Assembly: GCA_003647375.1 (NCBI GenBank)
Contig: QMMS01000056.1
Span: 1 to 19,025 of the forward strand
Reading direction: 5' to 3'
Length of the DNA stretch: 19,025 nucleotides
DNA from: Deltaproteobacteria bacterium
GTDB lineage: Bacteria > Desulfobacterota > Desulfobacteria > Desulfobacterales > B30-G6
Position 1 is the stretch's first letter. Each line of letters opens with the position of its first letter. The position numbers and the translations under genes are program-made. Positions 13,355-19,025 of the stretch are shown here, one piece after another. Below the pieces are notes generated by a model. It had not been told where the DNA came from. It saw nothing but the letters and a program-made list of their open reading frames with translations, and did not search any database.

Positions 13355-16078
13355 TTACGACCCCGTATCTGATGCAATCCCCAACGCCTCGTTCGATATG
13401 GCTTCCTGCTGCTTTTTATAGATGGCTGGAAATCCGGTGGCCGGGCTTGCGGAAGGTTTTCTCCCCACATAGTGAAGTTTCTGCCCTGTGATCTTCTCTA
13501 TGCGTTGCCGCACAAAAAACCATCCCCCCATATTTTCAGGTTCTTCCTGTACCCAGCTGAAATTCTTTACTTTTTTATATGGTTTGAGCATGGTCTTAAT
13601 CTGTTTGTCGGGGAAAGGGTAAAATTGCTCCAGGCGTAAAATGGCCTTGTTGCTCTCGGTTAGTTCGTTACGCCGCTGAAGAAGCTGATAATAGATTTTG
13701 CCGCTGCAAAAAATAATCTCTTTCGCCCCTGTATCTGGTTCAGGATCATTCAGAACCGGTTGAAACCGGTCTGAAACCAAATCATCGCGTGTGGAGACAG
13801 CCATGGGATGCCTCAGGAGGCTCTTGGGTGTCATCAGCACCAGCGGCTTGCGATATGCCTCCTTTATCTGACGTCTCAACAGATGAAAATACTGGGCAGG
13901 TGTCGTAAGATTGCACACCTGCATGTTGTCTTCGGCACACAGCTGTAGAAAACGCTCCAAACGTGCGCTGGAATGTTCAGGACCCAGCCCTTCCCATCCA
14001 TGGGGAAGCAGCAGTGTCAATCCGCTCAACCGTTGCCACTTGGATTGCCCGCTGGCAATAAAAAGATCAATAATTCCCTGGGCATTGTTCACAAAATCGC
14101 CGAACTGCGCTTCCCATATGACCAGCGTTTTTGGCTGTGTTATGGAATAACCATATTCGAACCCCAGAACACCGAATTCCGCCAGAAGACTGTTGTAAAC
14201 CATGAAAGTAGATTGTTTTGAATCCAGGTGATTCAAGGGAATGTATGACTCACCACTTTTAGCATCAAACAAAACACTGTGCCGTTGGCTGAAGGTACCC
14301 CGGCCCACGTCCTGTCCACTCAACCGGATGGAAAATCCCTCCATGAGCAGCGCAGCAAATGCCAATGTTTCCGCACTTGCCCAGTCTATGCCTTTCCCCG
14401 ATTCAACAGCTGACAAACGTTTCCCTAACAGGCGTTTCAATTTCGAGTTCAAGGAAAATCCATCAGGTACGCTGTTCAGCTTTCTGGCAGTGCCAATCAG
14501 TCTTTTCTTGGAGAGACCTGTTTTAACACCTTCGAAAGTATACGTCGCTTTGATATGATCCCATTCTTCGAAATATGGGGATTCCGGAAACAGGCAATCT
14601 GTTCCGTGAACATCCGCGTAAGCCTTTTCCAGGTTATCGAAAATATCTTTTTCCAATGAGTCCAGATGGGTTTCATCCACAACTTTTTCTTCTAGAAGTT
14701 TTTCTCCATAGAGCACACGCAGGGACGGCCGTTCCTTGATGCGATCGTACATGAGCGGTTGGGTAAAATAAGGTTCATCCCCTTCATTGTGTCCATACCT
14801 GCGATAACAGATCACATCGATGACCACATCCTTTCCAAATCGATGGCGATAATCGGCTGCCAGTTTGCTTATGTAAACGGCAGCCTCTGGATTTTCACCG
14901 TGCACATGAAATATGGGTACCATGAGCATCTTGGCGACATCGGTCGAATATCGGGTCGAACGGGCATCTTCAGGCAGGGTTGTATAACCGATCTGGTTAT
15001 TGATGATGATATGGACGGTCCCCCCGGTTTTATACCCTTTGAGCTGCGACATGTTCAATGTCTCGGCGACTACTCCCTGCCCGGCAAAAGCGGCATCACC
15101 GTGAATAAGTATCGGAACCACGCTGTCCGAATCCATATTCGGCAGATCCTGCCTGGCTCGTGCAACACCTTCTGCCACGGGATCCACGGCTTCCAGATGA
15201 CTGGGATTGTTCACCAGAAACATGCGCACGTCCTTTCCGGCAGCCGTCTGAATGTCTGCGAGATAACCATTGTGGTATTTGACATCACCGGATCCCATGA
15301 GTTGCCCCGGGTCATAGCAGCTCTCAAACTCCCTGAATATTTCTTCGTAGGACTTCCCCAGGATGTGGGTCTGAACATTCAGCCGTCCCCTGTGGGCCAT
15401 CCCCAGAATGACTTCCCGACAACCATTTTCGGTAACCTGCCGGACCAGTGTGTCCAACAGGGGGATCACCACATCACCCCCCTCCAATGAAAAACGAGTC
15501 ACCCCCATGTATTTTTTATTTAAATAGGCTTCGAACAAAGCCGTCTGATAGAGTCGTTCCAATATGATCATCTTTTCGGCGGTCTTAACTTGCGGCCGGT
15601 TCTGAATTGGCTCCATCCGATCCTGAAGCCAGCGCCGTTCTTCGGGATCTTGTATATGCATGTATTCCACGCCGATTGAACGGCAGTATGTCTCTTTCAG
15701 GTGTTCCAAAATTTCTTTCAGGTTCCCGCCGCCGCCCGAAAAGCTCGTCTCCGGCACATGCTTCTCGAAATCTGCCGGTGCCAAACCAAAACGCTCCAGC
15801 GATAACAGCGGATGGTCCATGGGACAGGCCTGCAGGGGGTCCATACATGACAGCATGTGCCCGAGACAGCGATACCCGAATATCAACTGTTCGACACTGG
15901 CCAGGAAGAACGGATCGCCCTCTGTGTCCGCCATTCCGGGCGCAAACCCGCTTGAAAACGCGAGATCGAAACCCTTGAAGAAAAACTGCCAATCTTTTGC
16001 AACCGACCCGGGGTCCTGTTTCCACTGCTGATATTGTGATTCAATAAAGTCGCTATGGTATGTTTCAGGAAAGCTCAT
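13355..16078 (-). CDS. sucA: 2-oxoglutarate dehydrogenase E1 (thiamine-diphosphate dependent)
   Basis: A decarboxylating dehydrogenase subunit of 907 residues converting 2-oxoglutarate to a succinyl group on E2. The N-terminal MSFPETYHSDFIESQYQQW matches the E2-docking start of the family. Conserved blocks are GMAHRGRLNV (about 226-235), GSGDVKYHNGY, NNPSHLEAVDPV, the ThDP/Mg site HGDAAFAGQG (about 326-335) with INNQIGYTT (about 359-367), and EAQFGDFVNNAQ with LPHGWEGLGPEHSSARLERF in the transketolase-like C-terminal half. I chose ATG 16076-16078 (AGGAG 10 nt upstream). An in-frame TTG at 16142-16144, overlapping the preceding stop as TTGA with GGAG close upstream, could add 22 residues and couple translation to the TVP38 gene. 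Confidence 0.95.
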   Translation of the reverse strand: MSFPETYHSDFIESQYQQWKQDPGSVAKDWQFFFKGFDLAFSSGFAPGMADTEGDPFFLASVEQLIFGYRCLGHMLSCMDPLQACPMDHPLLSLERFGLAPADFEKHVPETSFSGGGGNLKEILEHLKETYCRSIGVEYMHIQDPEERRWLQDRMEPIQNRPQVKTAEKMIILERLYQTALFEAYLNKKYMGVTRFSLEGGDVVIPLLDTLVRQVTENGCREVILGMAHRGRLNVQTHILGKSYEEIFREFESCYDPGQLMGSGDVKYHNGYLADIQTAAGKDVRMFLVNNPSHLEAVDPVAEGVARARQDLPNMDSDSVVPILIHGDAAFAGQGVVAETLNMSQLKGYKTGGTVHIIINNQIGYTTLPEDARSTRYSTDVAKMLMVPIFHVHGENPEAAVYISKLAADYRHRFGKDVVIDVICYRRYGHNEGDEPYFTQPLMYDRIKERPSLRVLYGEKLLEEKVVDETHLDSLEKDIFDNLEKAYADVHGTDCLFPESPYFEEWDHIKATYTFEGVKTGLSKKRLIGTARKLNSVPDGFSLNSKLKRLLGKRLSAVESGKGIDWASAETLAFAALLMEGFSIRLSGQDVGRGTFSQRHSVLFDAKSGESYIPLNHLDSKQSTFMVYNSLLAEFGVLGFEYGYSITQPKTLVIWEAQFGDFVNNAQGIIDLFIASGQSKWQRLSGLTLLLPHGWEGLGPEHSSARLERFLQLCAEDNMQVCNLTTPAQYFHLLRRQIKEAYRKPLVLMTPKSLLRHPMAVSTRDDLVSDRFQPVLNDPEPDTGAKEIIFCSGKIYYQLLQRRNELTESNKAILRLEQFYPFPDKQIKTMLKPYKKVKNFSWVQEEPENMGGWFFVRQRIEKITGQKLHYVGRKPSASPATGFPAIYKKQQEAISNEALGIASDTGS

Positions 16079-16140
16079 AAATGAGGAACTCCTCTCTGAT
16101 TCCGGAAGTGTAATTACAGTATCACTCCGGCCGTCACTAT

Positions 16141-16815
16141 TCAAGATTCTCCTCTAATCTTTTTGATCGTCTTGGGGATGAAAAAGGAAAAGACAAATAG
16201 GGCAATCGAGAAAAAAACCTTGAATGAAATCAGTTCCCCCCAGTTTCCGGAAGCCCATACATCTTTCAGGGTACCGATGAAAAAAGTAAAAATAAAAGTG
16301 CCGACGATAATGCCCAGACCTGTCCCGGACAGATAATCCCGGAACCGGACCTTTGTCAAACCCATACCAAAATTCATGGGGGTAAATGGAAAGTATACCA
16401 GTCGAAGGTAAAGGACGGTGGCGAAACCATTTCGCTCGATACCATCATCGTATTTTCGGAGTTTGTCACCAACCAGGGATGCCGCAAATTCACGCCCAAG
16501 GGTTCGACCGATAATAAAAGCCCCGCCGGCACCTATCATGGCGCCGATCCATACCCATAAAAATCCCCAATATGGGCCGAAGATGGCCGCTCCGAGACCT
16601 GTTAACAGGGTACCCGGAATAAACAGGCAAACGCCTGCGGCATACACACCGATAAATAATAGGGGCGCCCAGAAACCGGCTTTTTCAAGAAGAGTGCCCA
16701 GGGACCCCGGTGTCAGATAGTTCATGACCGGGGTCAGCCGAACCAACACGACGGCCGTAACGATAAAGGCTGCCAGCAGGATAATCTTCAAGATTGCTTT
16801 AGATTTTTTTTCCAT
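16141..16815 (-). CDS. TVP38/TMEM64 (VTT domain) membrane protein
   Basis: An inner-membrane protein of 224 residues in the DedA/VTT superfamily, whose members act in lipid scrambling or ion homeostasis. Visible elements are an N-terminal transmembrane helix (ILLAAFIVTAVVLV), the re-entrant-loop region (FIPGTLLTGLGAAIFGPYWG then GAMIGAGGAFIIGRTLG), a conserved Arg/Pro segment (VLYLRLVYFPFTPMNFGMGL then TKVRFRDYL), and two more C-terminal membrane helices. It directly precedes sucA: its stop overlaps a possible TTG start of sucA by 4 nt. Relatives often sit beside, or fused to, a mercuric-reductase-like flavoprotein, and the end of such a gene is in this window at 18759. The ribosome site (GGTGGTGAC) is weak. 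The transported substrate is unknown. Confidence 0.88.
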   Translation of the reverse strand: MEKKSKAILKIILLAAFIVTAVVLVRLTPVMNYLTPGSLGTLLEKAGFWAPLLFIGVYAAGVCLFIPGTLLTGLGAAIFGPYWGFLWVWIGAMIGAGGAFIIGRTLGREFAASLVGDKLRKYDDGIERNGFATVLYLRLVYFPFTPMNFGMGLTKVRFRDYLSGTGLGIIVGTFIFTFFIGTLKDVWASGNWGELISFKVFFSIALFVFSFFIPKTIKKIRGES

Positions 16816-16950
16816 CTGTCACCACCACTTCTCTGTTTAGCTCTTAAAAACGACTCTGTCATGTTTAGTAGATACCCGGGTCCAAAGAGCCCGGCACTGA
16901 TTCAACCCTATAAGAGTTAACGTTATACACATTCAGGGTATGATAAATTC

Positions 16951-17109
16951 TAAATCCGAATATCGAAATACAAAACAAATCCAAATATCAAATGCTCAAA
17001 TTACTCAAACATAGTGCTTGAACTTGTATGGCCAAGGTCCTGTTTTGATCATTCGAATTTGGATCATTCGGTATTGTTTAGGGTTTCGAATTTCGTGCTT
17101 CGGATTTAA
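16951..17109. repeat. AT-rich inverted repeat in the arsS-TVP38 gap
   Basis: AAATCCGAATATCGAAATAC and AAATATCAAATGCTCAAA on the left are approximately mirrored by the complement of the right half (ATTCGAATTTGGATCATTCG ... TTCGTGCTTCGGATTTAA). The outer AAATCCGAA/TTCGGATTT ends are exact. It resembles the low-complexity AATCCGAAAT-type intergenic repeats often seen in deltaproteobacterial genomes. There is no ORF in 16816-17211. A small GC hairpin TGGCCCAAAGGGCCA followed by TTTT lies at 17148-17170. Confidence 0.6.
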
Positions 17110-17178
17110 GTTACTACCGCCATCGGCATAGCCAAACATCTCTTACCTGGCCCAAAGGGCCAAGTTTTAAAAAATGGA

Positions 17179-17201
17179 ATAAAATCGTTACACGCTTTTA
17201 T
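17179..17201. repeat. Second copy of the ATAAAATCGT palindrome
   Basis: Matches the 23-bp palindrome at 2417-2439 with a single A-to-C change, and lies just after the end of the arsS coding region. A shared 3'-end role (weak terminator or stability hairpin) is possible. Confidence 0.6.
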
Positions 17202-17203
17202 TT

Positions 17204-17217
17204 TCCTGAACTCAGGA
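17204..17217 (-). promoter_or_regulatory. Candidate bacterial SECIS hairpin of arsS
   Basis: On the mRNA, TCCTG-AGTT-CAGGA forms a 5-bp stem with a 4-nt loop. The loop starts 21 nt after the in-frame TGA at 17233-17235, and its second base is G. Bacterial SECIS elements are usually described as a stem-loop about 16-37 nt after the UGA with a G in the first two loop bases, so this fits. The stem is short, so the call rests mainly on the protein alignment. Confidence 0.55.
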
Positions 17218-18201
17218 CTCGATAGAACCCCCTCATGTAAACCCGGAACCAGCCGTACAGGCATAGCAGTGGTCTGCTGTCGCAATGATACCACCGGTTT
17301 CGGGGCGGCCCTCCATTTCAGATACATGGGTTTTCTCACCGCCCATGAAAATACCCCGTGCCAGGTTGAAATCACAATCGTAAAGATATCCATCCCACGA
17401 AACCGACACCATCGTCCTGCACATGACGTCGGACACCGCGCATGGGTTAAAGTTTGAAGCCAGTTTTTCCATATACAAAGAAAGATTTCCAGACCGCACA
17501 AGCCACTCACGGTACCGGCCCAGGGGAACATTGGCAAAACTGAAAAGGTTATTGAAACAAATCCCCCAGTTTTTTCCCAGAATCCGTCTGAATCGTGTCT
17601 CTGTCTGATCCTGTGCAGCGGGCATAAATGCACCGGAAGGATTCGACACCAGGTTCAGTTCCAGACCGGAACCCTCCATACCGTAACCCAGCCGGTTCAA
17701 TTTCAACAAGGCCTCGATGCTGATATCGAAAATGCCTTTTCCCCGCTGGGATTCGGTCTGGGATGCATTCAGGGAGGGAAATGATGCTACCACCACAACC
17801 TGGTTGGCCTTCAATACCTGCATTAAGTCATCCCTTGTTCCGTTGTTCAATGCCGAAAGATTCGATCGGAACATCACGCGCGGAACCAGTGCCGCCATCT
17901 GCTCGATAAGCGCTTCCACATGGGGGTTCAGTTCCGGTGCCCCGCCCGTTATGTCAATCATATCAAAATGACTGCGTCGTGCATAATCCACCACGGCCAG
18001 CATCGTTTCCCTGGTCATGTTCTCGGTCCGCTCAGGTCCGGCGTCCAGGTGACAGTGCCGGCATTTTTGATTGCACTTAAAGCCCACATTGATCTGCAGC
18101 GTGCGGGTCTGATCACGCTTAATCTCAAGTCCGTGACTCGAAAGCATCAAATGAAACGGATCTATTTTTACGTCTGGTATTGTTTCCTTTGTTTTCAACA
18201 C
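17212..18201 (-). CDS. arsS: ArsS-type radical SAM enzyme, probable selenoprotein
   Basis: A radical SAM enzyme of the arsenosugar-biosynthesis ArsS family, about 329 residues with readthrough. The 4Fe-4S/SAM site is CNQKCRHC (C43, C47, C50), preceded by TLQINVGFK and followed by LDAGPERTENM. The SAM-binding GGAPELNPH and the C-terminal DUF3641-like region follow. The C-terminus reads HCYACTAGSGFT and then TGA (17233-17235), exactly where relatives have the Cys of CTAGSGxxCGG. The frame continues GGSIES to a second TGA at 17212-17214. Known family members include selenocysteine forms, so I annotate residue 323 as Sec. The start is uncertain: GTG 18199-18201 (AAAGGA about 10 nt upstream), or TTG next to it. 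Without readthrough the protein would end at 322 residues, lacking the last motif residue. Confidence 0.8.
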
Positions 18202-18266
18202 GTCTACGATGTCCTTTTATACCTGATAGTTCTTTTTTATTAACCCGGCATTCGCGGAACGAATGT

Positions 18267-18599
18267 TTACATGGACAGCTTTTCCGCGATATTGCGCGCC
18301 TGAATACCGTGCACAAGGGATGCCCCCCCGCGAATAGCGGTTGCCACGTGAACAGCTTCCGTCATTTCTCCCATATTCGATCCCTTTTCCAGGCACTTCT
18401 GGGTAAAGGAATCGATGCAGTAAGGACACTGAATGGCATGCGCCACAGCCAGTGCAATCAGAGATTTTTCCCTCAGTGTCAATTCACCTTCCGAAAACAC
18501 TTCATTATAATACTCGAAATATTTTTTTGCCATCTCAGGCGCTTCTTTTCCGATTTCACCAAACTTGGGCAGATCTTCGCGTTTGTAATACTCTTCCAT
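18267..18599 (-). CDS. AhpD-like (carboxymuconolactone decarboxylase family) CxxC protein, arsenosugar-cluster type
   Basis: A small helical protein of 110 residues with the alkylhydroperoxidase-type core REKSLIALAVAHAIQCPYCI. E44 precedes the redox pair C58 and C61 in CPYC. The His that follows CxxC in AhpD is replaced by Phe65, so classical AhpD chemistry is uncertain. This matches the peroxidase-like proteins found next to ArsS genes, several of which use Sec in place of the first Cys; here both are Cys. I chose the ATG at 18597-18599 (AAGGGAG about 6 nt upstream); an in-frame upstream ATG would add 16 residues without a better ribosome site. It is 65 nt before arsS and likely in the same operon. 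Confidence 0.8.
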   Translation of the reverse strand: MEEYYKREDLPKFGEIGKEAPEMAKKYFEYYNEVFSEGELTLREKSLIALAVAHAIQCPYCIDSFTQKCLEKGSNMGEMTEAVHVATAIRGGASLVHGIQARNIAEKLSM

Positions 18600-18758
18600 C
18601 CATTTCTCCCTTCTGATTGCCGGTATCAATTCCTTGTCAATAATCAAAATATGCCCACTAAAAAACCAGGCTTATAAACCAAACAAATATAACAATTTTA
18701 GGCCGATGGGTGATCCCTGTGCGGCTGTGAAACTGTCTGAGGCCTTTAGTGCCTGTTA

Positions 18759-19025
18759 TTAGGAGTCTTCTTTCAGTGAACACGCCCTCCCCTTCAATTG
18801 AAAAAAGAACTTCAAGCCTTTGCGTACTTTTTCCGAAAATATCTTGGGTGAAAAAAAGTTACCGGCAACTCTTTTGTTGATTTCACCGATAGTCGGGTAG
18901 GGATGAACAGCTGCCGCCAGCGTAGACAACTTTACTTTTCCATTCAGAACCGCCACCCATTCACTCAGCAGATCACCAGCCCGCGGCCCCAGAATCTGAA
19001 CACCTAGCGGCTTCTCTTTGGCGTC
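18759..19025 (-). CDS. Mercuric-reductase-like pyridine nucleotide-disulfide oxidoreductase, C-terminal end
   Basis: The last 88 residues of a flavoprotein; the rest lies beyond the window. It begins in the dimerisation domain: GVQILGPRAGDLLSEWVAVL followed by AAAVHPYPTIGEINKRVAGN. The HPYPTxxEINKR block is characteristic of MerA/Lpd-like oxidoreductases, where the His helps catalysis. A basic tail follows (FSEKVRKGLKFFFQLKGRAC). Such proteins are frequent neighbours, or fusion partners, of TVP38 proteins and of ArsS genes. Substrate and redox Cys pair cannot be seen here. It is probably the upstream gene of the CxxC protein and arsS, 160 nt away. Confidence 0.85.
   Translation of the reverse strand, partial: DAKEKPLGVQILGPRAGDLLSEWVAVLNGKVKLSTLAAAVHPYPTIGEINKRVAGNFFSPKIFSEKVRKGLKFFFQLKGRACSLKEDS

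Noticed and set aside
14759..15490. 243-codon plus-strand frame opposite sucA
   Set aside because: It is antisense to the most conserved part of sucA, contains unlikely Gly/His/Ile-rich composition, and has no ribosome site; it is a shadow of the coding strand.
17106..17633. 175-codon minus-strand frame overlapping the arsS 3' half
   Set aside because: It is another frame of arsS, with Trp/Cys-rich sequence typical of an out-of-frame reading.

Overview
The window looks like a chromosomal piece of an anaerobic, probably sulfate-reducing deltaproteobacterium (Desulfobacterota, Desulfosarcina/Desulfobacteraceae-like). This is inferred from gene content: a DVU0772-like protein, a rubrerythrin-type diiron protein, an acyl-CoA dehydrogenase, MetF beside an acrylyl-CoA reductase, an ArsS-type radical SAM gene with a probable selenocysteine codon, and many palindromic intergenic repeats. 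No 16S or other marker gene is present, so the placement is tentative.

Layout. (1) 1-2.8 kb, minus strand: 5' part of an acyl-CoA dehydrogenase gene, a rubrerythrin-like gene, a 57-residue winged-helix protein and a DVU0772-like protein. They are separated by two families of inverted-repeat elements, one of which ends exactly on gene stop codons. (2) 3.5-6.1 kb, plus strand: acuI-like oxidoreductase and metF-like reductase overlapping by 4 nt, then a DUF2959-type lipoprotein. (3) 6.1-10.2 kb: an accessory island with three intact toxin-antitoxin pairs (MazEF, YefM-YoeB, HicAB), each with a readable promoter overlapped by a palindromic operator. It also holds a remnant of a HigB-type toxin, two broken HUH/Y1-type transposase genes, and fragments of a pRiA4b ORF-3 protein and a LysE-type exporter. 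(4) 10.3-16.8 kb, minus strand: a complete 2-oxoglutarate dehydrogenase complex (sucA, sucB, lpd) preceded by a TVP38/TMEM64 membrane protein. (5) 17.2-19.0 kb, minus strand: ArsS-type radical SAM gene, an AhpD-like CxxC protein, and the 3' end of a mercuric-reductase-like flavoprotein, a set typical of arsenosugar-type clusters.

How the genes work together. The ODH genes supply all three enzymes for 2-oxoglutarate to succinyl-CoA, with sucB and lpd coupled through a 1-nt gap. The main discovery candidate is arsS: its frame runs to an in-frame TGA exactly where relatives have the final Cys of a CxxCTAGSGxxC motif. It then continues GGSIES to a second TGA, and a small hairpin with a G in its loop lies about 20 nt downstream, as expected of a bacterial SECIS. 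I therefore annotate it as a selenoprotein read through to 17212. The toxin-antitoxin and transposase cluster is the clearest horizontally acquired region.
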